DNA of 64,000 nucleotides from Mesobaculum littorinae (GTDB taxonomy: Bacteria; Pseudomonadota; Alphaproteobacteria; Rhodobacterales; Rhodobacteraceae): the NCBI RefSeq assembly GCF_004011175.1, contig NZ_RQXX01000003.1, forward strand, positions 579,318 to 643,317, written 5' to 3'. Shown one piece after another: positions 43,517-53,084 of the stretch. The position numbers were made by a program, and so were the translations under genes. The notes beneath the pieces are model-generated. The model did not search any database. It was given only the letters and a program-made list of their open reading frames with translations, and was not told the DNA's origin. Each line of letters begins with the position of its first letter. Positions within the stretch are counted from its first letter, which is position 1.

Positions 43517-45415
43517 ATGGCCCATCCCGAACCCAACATAGGCCCTGATCGGCCCGTTATCCGACAACTCGACGAAGCCGCGGTGAACCGTATCGCGGCG
43601 GGCGAGGTCGTCGAACGCCCGGCCTCGGCGGTCAAGGAACTGGTCGAGAACGCGCTCGACGCCGGCGCGCGGCGGATCGAGGTTGCCATCGCCTGCGGCG
43701 GCAAGACGCTGATCCGCGTCACCGATGACGGCTGCGGCATGTCCGAGGATGATCTGCCGCTGGCGCTGATGCGCCACGCGACGTCCAAGATCGACGGCAC
43801 CGACCTTCTTGCGATCCACACCTTCGGTTTCCGGGGCGAGGCGCTGCCTTCGCTGGGCGCCGTGGGGCGGTTGTCGATCACCTCGCGGGTCGACGGCGGA
43901 ACCGGCGCGCGGCTGTCGGTTTCGGGCGGTATGGCCGAGCCGGTGCGCCCCGCCGCGCTGAACTGCGGCACCGTGGTCGAGCTGCGCGATCTCTTCTACG
44001 CCACGCCCGCGCGGCTGAAGTTCCTGCGCAGCGACCGGGCCGAGGCGCAGGCCACCGCCGACGTGATCAAGCGTCTGGCCATGGCTGAACCCTTCGTCGG
44101 CTTTACCCTGCGCGATGTCAGCGATGGTGGCGAGGGCCGCACCGTGTTCCGCGCCGAGCCCGAGACAGGCGATCTGTTCGACGCGCTGGCCGGGCGGCTG
44201 GGCCGGATCATGGGGCGCGACTTCATCGACAACGCGCTTCGCATCGAGGCCGAGCGCGAGGGGATCGGGCTGTCGGGCTATGCCGCGCTGCCGACCTATT
44301 CGCGCGGATCTGCGGTGGCGCAATACCTGTTCGTCAACGGCCGGCCGGTGCGGGACAAGCTGCTGGTGGGGGCCCTGCGCGGCGCCTATGCCGACGTGCT
44401 GTCGCGCGATCGCCACCCGGCGGCCGCGCTGTTTCTGGAATGCGCGCCGGACAAGGTCGACGTCAACGTCCACCCCGCCAAGGCCGAGGTGCGGTTCCGC
44501 GACCCCGGCCTGCCGCGCGGACTGATCGTGTCGGCGCTGCGCCATGCCCTGGCCGAGGCCGGGCACCGCGCCTCTTCGACCGTGGCGGGGGCGACGCTGG
44601 GAGCGTTCCGCCCGGAACCTTCGGCCACGCAACCCGGCGCGCCGGCCCGGGTCTATCAGATGGACCGCCCCTCGGCCGCGAGCCTCGGCCGGGCCTATGC
44701 CGCACAGGCGCCGCAGCCTGCGCAGTCCGGTTGGTCCGACACGGCACCGGGCTTTGCCGAGATGACGCCCTCGGCCCGCTTCGACGCCCCCGAAGAGGCC
44801 CCGCAAGCGGCCGATGCGGGCCCTGCGCCGTCGGATCGCCCCCTCGGGGCCGCGCGGGCGCAGGTGCATGAAAACTACATCATTGCCCAAACCGGCGACG
44901 GCATGGTCATCGTCGACCAGCACGCGGCGCACGAACGGCTGGTCTACGAAAAGCTCAAGCGCCAGCGCGACGAGAACGGCGTCGCCCGGCAGGCCCTGCT
45001 GATCCCCGAGATCGTCGAGATGTCGCCCGCCGATTCTGCCCGGCTGATGGAGGTCGCGGACGAGCTTCAGGCGATGGGTCTTGTCATCGAACCCTTCGGC
45101 GGCGGCGCCATCGCGGTGCAGGAGACGCCCGCGATCCTGGGCCATGTCGATGCCCGCGCGATGGTCGCCGACATTCTGGACGAGCTCGACGATCAGGGCG
45201 AGACCACGACGCTGGGCGCGCGGGTCGATGCGGTGCTGTCGCGCATGGCCTGCCATGGCTCGGTCCGGTCGGGACGCTGGATGCGGCCCGAGGAGATGAA
45301 CGCGCTCCTGCGTGAGATGGAGGCGACGCCGCGCTCGGGCCAGTGCAACCACGGGCGGCCGACCTATGTCGAACTGAAGCTCGCCGATATCGAACGTCTC
45401 TTCGGCCGCACATGA
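43517..45415 (+). CDS. mutL: DNA mismatch repair protein MutL
   Basis: A 632-aa protein. The GHKL ATPase motifs are present ([61 protein letters not shown]). The C-terminal endonuclease motif DQHAAHE (D467) and CNHGRPT indicate a nicking MutL, as expected for species without MutH. It recruits repair after MutS finds a mismatch. The stop overlaps rmuC by 4 nt. The ATG at 43517 gives the conserved N-terminus; upstream frame sequence belongs to the previous gene in another frame. Confidence 0.97.
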   Translation: MAHPEPNIGPDRPVIRQLDEAAVNRIAAGEVVERPASAVKELVENALDAGARRIEVAIACGGKTLIRVTDDGCGMSEDDLPLALMRHATSKIDGTDLLAIHTFGFRGEALPSLGAVGRLSITSRVDGGTGARLSVSGGMAEPVRPAALNCGTVVELRDLFYATPARLKFLRSDRAEAQATADVIKRLAMAEPFVGFTLRDVSDGGEGRTVFRAEPETGDLFDALAGRLGRIMGRDFIDNALRIEAEREGIGLSGYAALPTYSRGSAVAQYLFVNGRPVRDKLLVGALRGAYADVLSRDRHPAAALFLECAPDKVDVNVHPAKAEVRFRDPGLPRGLIVSALRHALAEAGHRASSTVAGATLGAFRPEPSATQPGAPARVYQMDRPSAASLGRAYAAQAPQPAQSGWSDTAPGFAEMTPSARFDAPEEAPQAADAGPAPSDRPLGAARAQVHENYIIAQTGDGMVIVDQHAAHERLVYEKLKRQRDENGVARQALLIPEIVEMSPADSARLMEVADELQAMGLVIEPFGGGAIAVQETPAILGHVDARAMVADILDELDDQGETTTLGARVDAVLSRMACHGSVRSGRWMRPEEMNALLREMEATPRSGQCNHGRPTYVELKLADIERLFGRT

Positions 45416-46575
45416 TCGATCTTGGCGGGCGGACCTACGCGCTTACCGATCCCCTCGTGATTGCCGGCTGTCTTGCCACGGCGGTGGCCGTCCTGCTGGT
45501 CTGGCTGCTGGCGGCGTCCTTGCGCCGGGCACAGGCGACGGCGGATCTGATCGAGCCGCTGGCACGGCAGATGGGCGGGGTCACCCAGCGGGTGCAGGCG
45601 CTGTCGGACGGGCAGCAGCAGTTGACCGGGGGCCTGACCCGCGTGGCCGAGCAGCAGGCCGCATCGCAGACCCAGATGCTGCAGCTGATGGAGACCCGCC
45701 TTGCCGACGTCAGCACCAAGATGAGCGAAAGCCTGACCGGATCGGCCAGCCGCACCGCCAAGTCGCTGGGCGAGCTGCAGCAGCGGCTGGAAACCATCGA
45801 CCGCGCGCAGGAGAAGATCGAGAAGCTGTCGGGCAACGTGCTGAGCCTGCAGGACATCCTGTCGAACAAGCAGACACGCGGCGCCTTCGGTGAAATCCAG
45901 CTGCACGACATCGTGGGCAAGGCGCTGCCGGCGGACAGCTTCACCTGGCAGGCGACGCTGTCAAACGGGCGGCGGGCGGACTGCCTGATCCACCTGCCGC
46001 AGCCGCCGGGGCCCATCGTGATCGATTCGAAGTTCCCGCTGGAGGCCTATGAATGGCTGCGCCGGGCGGAAACCGATGCCGACCGGCGCGAGGCGCAGCG
46101 GTCGCTGCGCGCCTCGCTGCGCAACCATATCCGTGCGATTTCCGAAAGGTACATCCTCGAGGGCGAGACCGCCGAGGGGGCGATCCTGTTCCTGCCGTCC
46201 GAGGCTGTCTATGCCGAGGTCCACGCCAATTTCCCCGACGTGGTGCGGGAAGGCTTCGCGGCCCGCGTCTGGATCGTGTCGCCCACCACCTGCATGGCGA
46301 CGCTGACGACGATGCGCGCGATCCTCAAGGACGCGCGGATGCGCGAACAGGCCGGCGCCATCCGGCGCGAACTGTCTCTGCTGCACGGCGATGTCGACCG
46401 GCTGGGCACGCGGGTCGAAAACCTCGACCGCCATTTCGGGCAGGCGGCACGCGACGTGGCCGAGATCCGCATTTCGGCCGAAAAGGCCGGGCGCCGCGCC
46501 AAGCGGCTGGATAACTTCGACTTTGAAGAAATCGCGCCCGAGGCCGAGCTGCCTCTGGTCCGCCGCACCGACTAG
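45412..46575 (+). CDS. rmuC: DNA recombination protein RmuC
   Basis: A 387-aa protein. An N-terminal membrane segment ([21 protein letters not shown]) is followed by a coiled coil (about residues 40-150) and the RmuC core: [51 protein letters not shown] and [20 protein letters not shown]. RmuC is a nuclease-fold protein that limits DNA inversions at short inverted repeats. Coupled to mutL by an ATGA overlap. Confidence 0.96.
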   Translation: MIDLGGRTYALTDPLVIAGCLATAVAVLLVWLLAASLRRAQATADLIEPLARQMGGVTQRVQALSDGQQQLTGGLTRVAEQQAASQTQMLQLMETRLADVSTKMSESLTGSASRTAKSLGELQQRLETIDRAQEKIEKLSGNVLSLQDILSNKQTRGAFGEIQLHDIVGKALPADSFTWQATLSNGRRADCLIHLPQPPGPIVIDSKFPLEAYEWLRRAETDADRREAQRSLRASLRNHIRAISERYILEGETAEGAILFLPSEAVYAEVHANFPDVVREGFAARVWIVSPTTCMATLTTMRAILKDARMREQAGAIRRELSLLHGDVDRLGTRVENLDRHFGQAARDVAEIRISAEKAGRRAKRLDNFDFEEIAPEAELPLVRRTD

Positions 46576-46600
46576 CCGCCGCCGGGCAGCCGCGCCTTCG

Positions 46601-46622
46601 GAAGGGGGCGCATCGCCCCCCC
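46601..46622. terminator. Hairpin between convergent rmuC and chrR
   Basis: GGGGGCG, CAT loop, CGCCCCC. A strong short stem between converging genes, without a T tract; it may slow or end transcription from both sides. Confidence 0.5.
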
Positions 46623-46635
46623 TCGGCGCAGCCTG

Positions 46636-47283
46636 TCAGACCCCGAAGAAGGGCTGCGCCAACCGGGGCAGGAGGCCCCTGAACCGCAACCGTCCCTCCG
46701 TCACGGCCAGGCAGATGCAGGGGGCGCCGGGTTCTGCAATCGGCGTGTGCTGCATCGTCTCGTCCGCGATTTCCACGTCGCCGCGTGCGAACCGGGCGTC
46801 GCCGTCGCGGAACGCGCCGCTCAGGACCAGCGTCAGCTCGGTCCCGCGGTGGCCGTGATCGGGAAGCTCCGACCCGCCGCGGATGCGGAACAACCGCGCG
46901 CTGCCCTCCGGCGCGTCGATCAGCAGGAGGCTTTCCACCCCAGGGCCCATGTTGCGCCAGCGCAGGCTGTCGACCTCGCCCCCGGCATAGTCGCGCAGCG
47001 GCGCGGGCAGCACGCCGCCGCACCGGGGCGGAGGTGCGGCAGGCGAGGGCCGCTCGTCCAGTCCGGCAAGCGCACGGTCCAGCGCGCCCCGGGCCAGCGG
47101 CGCTGGCGGCGTGGCGTCCAGGACGGCGCCGCCCACGGCATCCAGCGCCTCGGCCCGGGCGCGGCAGGCATCGCACAGCGACAGGTGGGTGGCGACGGCC
47201 AGCGAAAAACCTTCGGACAGCTCGCCCGCGCAATAGCGGGCCAGAAGGTCGTCGGTCAGGTGATGGGTGATTGTATCGGTCAT
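46636..47283 (-). CDS. chrR: Zinc-dependent anti-sigma factor ChrR
   Basis: A 215-aa protein. The N-terminal anti-sigma domain has the zinc ligands H8, H33, C37 and C40 (HxxxCxxC in THLSLCDAC). The C-terminal cupin domain (HGHRGTELTLVLSGAF, then a conserved MQHTP) completes the ChrR layout. In Rhodobacter sphaeroides ChrR holds RpoE inactive until singlet oxygen triggers its degradation. It lies 8 nt downstream of rpoE. Confidence 0.95.
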   Translation of the reverse strand: MTDTITHHLTDDLLARYCAGELSEGFSLAVATHLSLCDACRARAEALDAVGGAVLDATPPAPLARGALDRALAGLDERPSPAAPPPRCGGVLPAPLRDYAGGEVDSLRWRNMGPGVESLLLIDAPEGSARLFRIRGGSELPDHGHRGTELTLVLSGAFRDGDARFARGDVEIADETMQHTPIAEPGAPCICLAVTEGRLRFRGLLPRLAQPFFGV

Positions 47284-47291
47284 GGAACGGC

Positions 47292-47864
47292 TCAGGTCAT
47301 GGCATGGCGCAGACGATCCAGCGCCAGCCTGATGCGGGATTTTATGGTGCCGAGCGGCAGGCCGGTTTCGACGGCGATCTGGGAATGCGACAGCTCGCCG
47401 TAATAGGCCCGCTCGATCAGGCTGCGTTGCGCGTCGGGCAGGGCGGCGATCGCGGCGGCAAGCCCCCGGGCCTCTTGCTGAAAGGCGACGACATCGGCCT
47501 GGTCCGGCTCGGCCTCGGGGCCCCAGGCCAGGTCCTCGGGCTCGGGCCGCCGTTCCTTGCGCAGCGCGTCGATACGGCGATTGCGCGCGATGGTGAAGAT
47601 CCATGTGGCCAGGCTGGCGCGCGCGGGATCGAAGAGATGCGCCTTTTGCCAGAGCGTCGCCATCACCTCCTGCATGCAGTCCTCGGCCTGCGCCTCGGAC
47701 GCGCCCGAGCGGATCAGGAACCCTTTCACCCGCGGCGCGAAGTGGCGGAAGACGCGGGCAAAGGCCGCCCGGTCGCGCGCGGTGCGGATCCGCTCCATCG
47801 CGGCGGTCCAGTCGGGGTCTTCGGGGGATCGTGGCGGTCCAGCGGGGGGCTGCGCTGTCGGCAT
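47292..47864 (-). CDS. rpoE: ECF sigma factor RpoE (ECF11, singlet oxygen response)
   Basis: A 190-aa sigma factor. Region 2 is AFARVFRHFAPRVKGFLIRSGA then AEDCMQEVMATLWQKAHLFD then ATWIFTIARNRRIDALRKE; region 4 is LPDAQRSLIERAYYGELSHSQ then ETGLPLGTIKSRIRLALDRLR. Pairing with chrR identifies the ECF11 group. The ATG at 47864 leaves a leader of about 125 nt from a candidate RpoE promoter, so autoregulation is likely. A longer frame upstream would start inside that promoter. Confidence 0.94.
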   Translation of the reverse strand: MPTAQPPAGPPRSPEDPDWTAAMERIRTARDRAAFARVFRHFAPRVKGFLIRSGASEAQAEDCMQEVMATLWQKAHLFDPARASLATWIFTIARNRRIDALRKERRPEPEDLAWGPEAEPDQADVVAFQQEARGLAAAIAALPDAQRSLIERAYYGELSHSQIAVETGLPLGTIKSRIRLALDRLRHAMT

Positions 47865-47994
47865 GATCGGCAGTCTCTCCCTTGGGGGCTCTCGAAGGCG
47901 CGCGTGCGGCCCCCCGCGGCGCCGCGCAAACCGCGCGTTCGCCATGTCGCGGTCCGGCCGGTCGGCTGAGGGGGCGATATCCTGAATCATGTCC

Positions 47995-48024
47995 CCTCTA
48001 CGCGGCGAGGAAAAGGTCGGATCA
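47995..48024 (-). promoter_or_regulatory. Candidate RpoE promoter for rpoE-chrR
   Basis: On the minus strand, TGATCC (48024-48019), an 18-nt spacer, then TAGAGG (48000-47995). The -35 and spacing match the RpoE consensus known from Rhodobacter sphaeroides (TGATCC-N18-TAAGA-like); the -10 is less exact. Confidence 0.65.
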
Positions 48025-48078
48025 CCGACACGTGCGGTCGAGCCCTGATTTTCCGCCACCGGCGCCCTAGGTCCATTG

Positions 48079-48108
48079 TGATCCGGATCCCCGGCGGGCC
48101 CGTAAGCG
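48079..48108 (+). promoter_or_regulatory. Candidate RpoE promoter for the FAD-oxidoreductase operon
   Basis: TGATCC at 48079-48084, an 18-nt spacer, then TAAGCG at 48103-48108. A near-exact RpoE promoter, 28 nt before the ATG of the first gene. Confidence 0.8.
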
Positions 48109-48136
48109 TGCCAGAAGTCAAACGAGTGAGACGAGA

Positions 48137-49435
48137 ATGCCTTTCGAGAAATCCGGCCCCGGGCCGAAGCGGATCGCCGTGGTGGGCGGCGGGATCTCCG
48201 GCCTCGGCGCCGCGCATGCGCTGTCGCGCACGCACGCGGTCACGCTTTACGAGGCCGAGCCGCGACTGGGCGGGCATGCCCGCACCGTGATGGCGGGGCG
48301 CAACGGCGATCAGCCCGTCGATACCGGTTTCATCGTCTTCAACCGCGCGACCTATCCCAACATGGTCAAGCTGTTCGAGGATCTGGGCGTGCCGATCGCG
48401 GACAGCGACATGAGCTTCGGCGCCTCGATCCGGGGGGGGCGGCTGGAATACGGGCTGCGCAACCTTGCTGCCGTCTTTTGCCAGCGCCGCAATGCCGCCG
48501 ACCCTCGGTTCCTGCGGATGCTGCGCGACATCCTGCGCTTCAACAAGCGGGCCGAGGCTACGGCGACGCCCGGCATGACCATCGGCCACCTGCTGGACCG
48601 GCTGGGCACCGGTGCGTGGTTTCGCGACTACTACCTGCTGCCACTGTCGGGGGCGATCTGGTCGACGCCCACGTCCGGCATCCTCGACTTTCCGGCCGAG
48701 GCGCTTTTGCGGTTCTTCCGCAACCATGCGCTGTTGCACCACAGCGGTCAGCACCAGTGGTACACGGTGCGCGGCGGATCGGTGGAATATGTCCGGCGGC
48801 TGGAGGCGGCGCTGCTGCGCCGGGGGGCCGAGCTGCGCAAGGGCACGCCCGTGGGCGGTATCCGGCGTCTTTCGGACGGCGGCGTGGTGATCGAGACCGC
48901 CGCCGCGGGGCCAGAGCTGTTCGACGAGGTCGTGCTGGCCACCCATTCCGACGATTCCCTGCGCCTGTTGTCGGACCCGGACGAGGAAGAGAAACGTCTT
49001 CTGGGGGCGGTGCGGTATCAGCCCAACCGGGCGGTGCTGCATGCCGACACCGGGGTCATGCCGAAGCGGCGCGGGGCGTGGTCATCCTGGGTCTATTCCG
49101 AACCCGACAGCGGCCCCTGCGACCGGATCGACCTGACCTACTGGATGAACTCCCTCCAGCCGATCCCGAAGGACGATCCGCTTTTCGTCACGCTGAACGG
49201 ATGCCACCCGGTGCGCGACGAGCTGATCCATGACGAGGTCGAATTCCGCCATCCGGTCTACGACCACGCCGCGCTGGCCGCGCAGGAGGGCGTGCGCGCC
49301 CGCAACGGCGCGCGAAGCACGTGGTTCTGCGGCGCCTGGATGCGCAACGGGTTCCATGAGGACGGCCTTGCCTCGGGGCTCGAGGTGGCCGGGGCGCTGG
49401 CCGCGCGGGATCCCGCGCCTATCGCTGCCGCGTGA
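48137..49435 (+). CDS. FAD-dependent amine-oxidase-like oxidoreductase (RpoE target type)
   Basis: A 432-aa flavoprotein. The dinucleotide-binding motif is VVGGGISGLGAAHALSRTH with the acidic residue in LYEAEPRLGGHARTV, and the C-terminal FAD motif lies in WFCGAWMRNGFHEDGLASG. Proteins of this type accompany DUF1365 and cyclopropane-synthase-like genes and are linked to furan or modified fatty acid metabolism under RpoE control in Rhodobacter. It is the first of four coupled genes and has an RpoE-type promoter. The exact reaction is not established here. Confidence 0.92.
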   Translation: MPFEKSGPGPKRIAVVGGGISGLGAAHALSRTHAVTLYEAEPRLGGHARTVMAGRNGDQPVDTGFIVFNRATYPNMVKLFEDLGVPIADSDMSFGASIRGGRLEYGLRNLAAVFCQRRNAADPRFLRMLRDILRFNKRAEATATPGMTIGHLLDRLGTGAWFRDYYLLPLSGAIWSTPTSGILDFPAEALLRFFRNHALLHHSGQHQWYTVRGGSVEYVRRLEAALLRRGAELRKGTPVGGIRRLSDGGVVIETAAAGPELFDEVVLATHSDDSLRLLSDPDEEEKRLLGAVRYQPNRAVLHADTGVMPKRRGAWSSWVYSEPDSGPCDRIDLTYWMNSLQPIPKDDPLFVTLNGCHPVRDELIHDEVEFRHPVYDHAALAAQEGVRARNGARSTWFCGAWMRNGFHEDGLASGLEVAGALAARDPAPIAAA

Positions 49436-50220
49436 CACCGCAGGCCCATATCGTCGAACATGTTCCGGCCGAGACCTGGCACGGGCGGCACGGATCCGTG
49501 CGCAACGGGTTTCGGTATGGCATCGACTACATCTGCATCGATCCCGAGGTGCCGGCAGAGATCCTTACGGCACCGACGCTCTTTACCCGCAACCGCCCCG
49601 GGGTGTGGAGCCTGCGCGACCGCGACCATGGTGGCGCGCCGGGGCGGGGGCGGGGGGCACCCTGGGTGCGCGAGGCGCTGGCGCAGGCCGGGCTGGACGT
49701 GGTGACAGACGGGCGGCTCCTGCTGCTCGCGCAGCCCCGGGTGCTTGGGCATGTCTTCAACCCGGTCAGCTTCTGGTTGGCGCATGACGCGGAAGGGCGG
49801 CTGCGGGTGGTTTTGGCCGAGGTCAGCAACACGTTCGGCGACCGCCACTCCTACCTTTGTCATCGCGACGATCTGGCCCCACTCGGTACGGGCGACGAGG
49901 TGGAGGCGCGCAAGGTGTTTCACGTGTCGCCCTTCCAGCCCGTGTCGGGCCGCTACCGGTTCCGCTTCGACATCGCCGCGGATCGCATCGACATCCGCAT
50001 CGCCTATCGCAGCGATGCGGGGGGCGAGGGGCTGGTGGCCACGCTTTCGGGCCCGCGCCGCCCCCTGACGACCCGCGCGATTCTGGCGTCGTCGTTGCGC
50101 CGGCCCTTCGGCAGCCGCCGGGTTCTGACGCTGATCCACTGGCAGGCGCTGCGGCTGTGGCGGCGCGGCGCGGGATACCGGCAACGCCCCAAGCCCCCAG
50201 ACCGCGAGGTCAGCCGCTAG
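49432..50220 (+). CDS. DUF1365 family protein
   Basis: A 262-aa protein with the family's typical segments: WHGRHGSVRNGFRYGIDYIC, LLLLAQPRVLGHVFNPVSFW, AEVSNTFGDRHSYLCH and KVFHVSPFQPVSGRYRF. It starts at GTG overlapping the previous stop (GTGA). DUF1365 genes are regular neighbours of the FAD oxidoreductase above and are thought to act in lipid modification. No membrane segment. Confidence 0.92.
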   Translation: MTPQAHIVEHVPAETWHGRHGSVRNGFRYGIDYICIDPEVPAEILTAPTLFTRNRPGVWSLRDRDHGGAPGRGRGAPWVREALAQAGLDVVTDGRLLLLAQPRVLGHVFNPVSFWLAHDAEGRLRVVLAEVSNTFGDRHSYLCHRDDLAPLGTGDEVEARKVFHVSPFQPVSGRYRFRFDIAADRIDIRIAYRSDAGGEGLVATLSGPRRPLTTRAILASSLRRPFGSRRVLTLIHWQALRLWRRGAGYRQRPKPPDREVSR

Positions 50221-50360
50221 AACATGCCGCTTCGGACGGAACCTCGGCCGGAGCAGAACGCTTTTATATCGACGGCCCAGCAACCGCCACGGCCCAGTCG
50301 CGATGCCTGATCCAGCCCGGTCAGGACTTTTGCCATTCGACCGGTTTTGGAGTTTTCCCC

Positions 50361-50924
50361 ATGGCGTCGTTCATCATGCTGCTGATCGGCGCAGCCCTTG
50401 TCGGTGGCCTGGTCTGGGTGCGTGGCCGGTTCATGTCCTTTGGCGCGCAGTCCCCCGACGAGTACGAGGGGTTGGGCCCCGAGTTCGATTTGCCCACCTA
50501 CCTAAACGGCCCGATGGTCTGCGAAGGCGTGATCTACGGGCCGACTGGGCGCGTCGCCTCGCGTTTCACGGTCGAGATGGAGGGAATCTGGTCGGGCACC
50601 TCGGGCCGCCTGGTCGAAACATTCCATTACGACAGTGGCGCGGTCCAAAACCGCGAATGGAAGCTCGAGTTGGGCGAGAACGGGGAGTTCGAGGCGAGGG
50701 GCGAGGATATACTGGGCACCGGGCGTGGCCAGCAATGCGGCCCGACGGTCAGGCTGGCCTATCGCATACGCCTGCCCGATGATGCGGGCGGGCATGTTCT
50801 GGACACCGTCGACTGGATGTATCTTCTGGAAAACGGATCGATCATGAACCGCAGCCAGTTTCGCAAGTACGGCTTCAAGGTCGCCGAGCTTGTCGCAACC
50901 ATGCGCAGAAAGGACGTGGCATGA
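50361..50924 (+). CDS. DUF3833 family protein
   Basis: A 187-aa protein with one N-terminal hydrophobic segment (FIMLLIGAALVGGLVWV), so probably membrane-anchored or exported. MVCEGVIYGPTGRVASRFTV, then ETFHYDSGAVQNREWKL, then YRIRLPDDAGGHVLDTVDWM and LENGSIMNRSQFRKYGFKVAEL match the DUF3833 lipocalin-like family of this operon. 140 nt separate it from the DUF1365 gene. It overlaps the SDR gene by 4 nt. Confidence 0.88.
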   Translation: MASFIMLLIGAALVGGLVWVRGRFMSFGAQSPDEYEGLGPEFDLPTYLNGPMVCEGVIYGPTGRVASRFTVEMEGIWSGTSGRLVETFHYDSGAVQNREWKLELGENGEFEARGEDILGTGRGQQCGPTVRLAYRIRLPDDAGGHVLDTVDWMYLLENGSIMNRSQFRKYGFKVAELVATMRRKDVA

Positions 50925-51673
50925 CAGCACCGCAGGATGACGACGCCCCCAACTGGACCGGACGGCGCTACTGGATAATCGGCGCCTCGCAGGGGCTTGG
51001 CAGCGCCCTGGCACGGAAATTGTCGGCCGTCGGCTGCGACCTGGTGCTGAGCGCCAGGAACGAGGAGGCGCTGCGCGGACTTGCCGCTGCCCTGCCGCGC
51101 CGCGCCGACGTGGTGCCGCTGGACGTGACCGACAGCGCGGCGGTGACCCGCGCGGCAGAGGAGATAGGCGATATCGACGGCGTGGTCTTCATGGCCGGCG
51201 CCTATTGGCCGATGAAGGCGACCGACTGGAATGCCGAACAGGTCACCACGATGTGCGACGTCAACCTGACCGGCGCGGCGCGTGTCATGGGCGCGGTCGT
51301 GCCGGGGATGGTCGCGCGCCGTCGTGGGCACATCGTCCTGACGGGGTCGCTTGCCGGGCATCGGGGCCTGCCGGGCGCCATCGGCTATGGTGCCTCCAAG
51401 GCCGGAGTGATGCACCTGGCAGAAACCATGCACGCAGATCTGCGCGGCAGCGGCGTGCGGGTGCAGCTGGTGAACCCCGGGTTCGTCCGCACCCGGCTGA
51501 CCGACAAGAACGACTTTGAGATGCCGTTCATCATGGAGCCCGACCGCGCCGCCTCGGAAATCTTCGAACACATGACCACCGGGTCGTTCCAGCGCAATTT
51601 CCCCGTGGGGTTTGCCCTGATGTTCCGTCTTGCCCGCCTTCTGCCCGATTTCCTGTATTACCGCCTGTTCTAG
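50921..51673 (+). CDS. Short-chain dehydrogenase/reductase
   Basis: A 250-aa SDR. The cofactor-binding loop lies in YWIIGASQGLGSALARKL, with NAG-like AGAYWP, the catalytic Ser in VLTGSLAGHRG, and YGASK as YxxxK. The C-terminus is hydrophobic. It is the last gene of the RpoE-type operon. In related clusters this SDR acts in fatty-acid or lipid metabolism; the substrate is unknown. Confidence 0.92.
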   Translation: MTAPQDDDAPNWTGRRYWIIGASQGLGSALARKLSAVGCDLVLSARNEEALRGLAAALPRRADVVPLDVTDSAAVTRAAEEIGDIDGVVFMAGAYWPMKATDWNAEQVTTMCDVNLTGAARVMGAVVPGMVARRRGHIVLTGSLAGHRGLPGAIGYGASKAGVMHLAETMHADLRGSGVRVQLVNPGFVRTRLTDKNDFEMPFIMEPDRAASEIFEHMTTGSFQRNFPVGFALMFRLARLLPDFLYYRLF

Positions 51674-51763
51674 GGGCAGGCGCAGCCGTCCCGCGCGTCG
51701 GGGGTTTGCCCCACGGCGCGGATCTGTAGGGTCGGCCCGTTCAGATCCCTCACGAGGCCCCGC

Positions 51764-52990
51764 ATGATTTCCGTCGACCCAGACCGTTTCCTTGCCGATC
51801 TGCACCGGCTGCAAAGCTTCGGTGCCGCAAATCCCGGGCTGGGGTCGGGCAAGGGCGTCGTGCGTCCCGCCTACAGCGACCCCGACATCGCGGCGCGCCG
51901 CTGGCTGGCCGGCCGGATGGAGGAGGCGGGGCTCGCCCCTTGGTTCGACCCGGTGGGCAACCTCTTCGGTCTTGCCGACGCGGAGCGGGGAATGCTTCTG
52001 GGATCGCACAGCGACACCCAGCCCGAGGGCGGCTGGCTTGACGGGGCGCTGGGCGTGATCGCGGGGCTCGAGATCGCGCGCGCGGCCCGCGCGGCGGGGC
52101 GGCAGGACCTGTCGGTCGTGTCGTTCCAAGACGAAGAGGGGCGGTTCGGCGTCACCACCGGCAGTGCCATCTGGTCGGGCCAGCTTCCGCTGAACGAGGC
52201 CGACTCGCTGACCTCGCCGGACGGGGAAAGCTTTGCCGCCGCGCGGCAGAGGATGGCCGACCTGGCAGGCGACTGGATCGCGCCCGGCCGCTTTGCCGGT
52301 TTCCTCGAGATGCACATCGAACAGGGGCCGTGGCTGGACCGGGCGGGCGAGGCCGTGGGCGTGGTCGAGGCCATCGTCGGCATCCGCGACATGACGATTA
52401 CCTTCAAGGGCCAGCAGAACCACGCCGGCACTACCCCGATGGCGGGTCGCCGCGACGCGTTCCAGGCGCTCGCGGCCTTCAACGCGGCGATTGCCGAACG
52501 CTTTGCCAACGTGGTCACGCCGCAGACGGTCTGGACCATCGGCCATGTCGCGCTTCATCCCGGCGCGCATTCGGTGGTGCCGGGGCGTGCGGCGTTCTCG
52601 ATGCAGTGGCGCGACAGCGATACCGACAGGCTGGCCCGGATGGAGCGGATCATCCGCGACACGGCGGACGAGATTGCCCGGGCCCGCGGCATGACGGTCG
52701 ACCTGGGGCGTATGCTGGGGCTCGACCCCGTGGCGATGGCCCCGGGGATCGTCGAGGCCTGCGCCGCCGCCGCCGAGGAGGCGGTGCCCGGGCGCTGGCG
52801 GCGAATGCCCTCGGGCGCCCTGCACGACGCCACAAATGCCGCGCGTCACATGCCGGTCGGCATGCTCTTCGTGCCGTCGAAGGGGGGGATCAGCCACGAC
52901 TTTGCCGAGGATACCGACGAGGCCGACCTAGTGCGCGGCCTGCAGGTGATGGCGGCGGCGGTGGATCGCCTGGGGCCCGGGCCGCTCTGA
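51764..52990 (+). CDS. Zn-dependent hydantoinase/carbamoylase-family amidase (M20)
   Basis: A 408-aa enzyme of the N-carbamoyl-L-amino-acid hydrolase/allantoate amidohydrolase group. The metal site is seen as [24 protein letters not shown] and QDEEGRFG, plus [32 protein letters not shown] and [12 protein letters not shown]. Members release ammonia and CO2 from N-carbamoyl amino acids, ureidoglycine or allantoate. The motif GSHSDT has Ser where most have Leu or Ile. The neighbours give no pathway context, so the substrate is open. Confidence 0.93.
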   Translation: MISVDPDRFLADLHRLQSFGAANPGLGSGKGVVRPAYSDPDIAARRWLAGRMEEAGLAPWFDPVGNLFGLADAERGMLLGSHSDTQPEGGWLDGALGVIAGLEIARAARAAGRQDLSVVSFQDEEGRFGVTTGSAIWSGQLPLNEADSLTSPDGESFAAARQRMADLAGDWIAPGRFAGFLEMHIEQGPWLDRAGEAVGVVEAIVGIRDMTITFKGQQNHAGTTPMAGRRDAFQALAAFNAAIAERFANVVTPQTVWTIGHVALHPGAHSVVPGRAAFSMQWRDSDTDRLARMERIIRDTADEIARARGMTVDLGRMLGLDPVAMAPGIVEACAAAAEEAVPGRWRRMPSGALHDATNAARHMPVGMLFVPSKGGISHDFAEDTDEADLVRGLQVMAAAVDRLGPGPL

Positions 52991-53084
52991 CACCCGGGCC
53001 GCGCCGGGCCCCAGCCGTGCGGGGGCGGAACGCAACCCGTGGCCGCGCCGTTGCCGAGGCAGGTGCCGCCACAGGGGGAAACAC

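Noticed and set aside
50238..50262. GGAAC-N16-CGCT before the DUF3833 gene as an EcfG promoter
   Set aside because: It lacks the GTT core and lies inside an RpoE-type operon; treated as chance.
50308..50337. TGATCC upstream of the DUF3833 gene as a second RpoE promoter
   Set aside because: At 18 nt downstream the sequence is GCCATT, not TAAGA-like.
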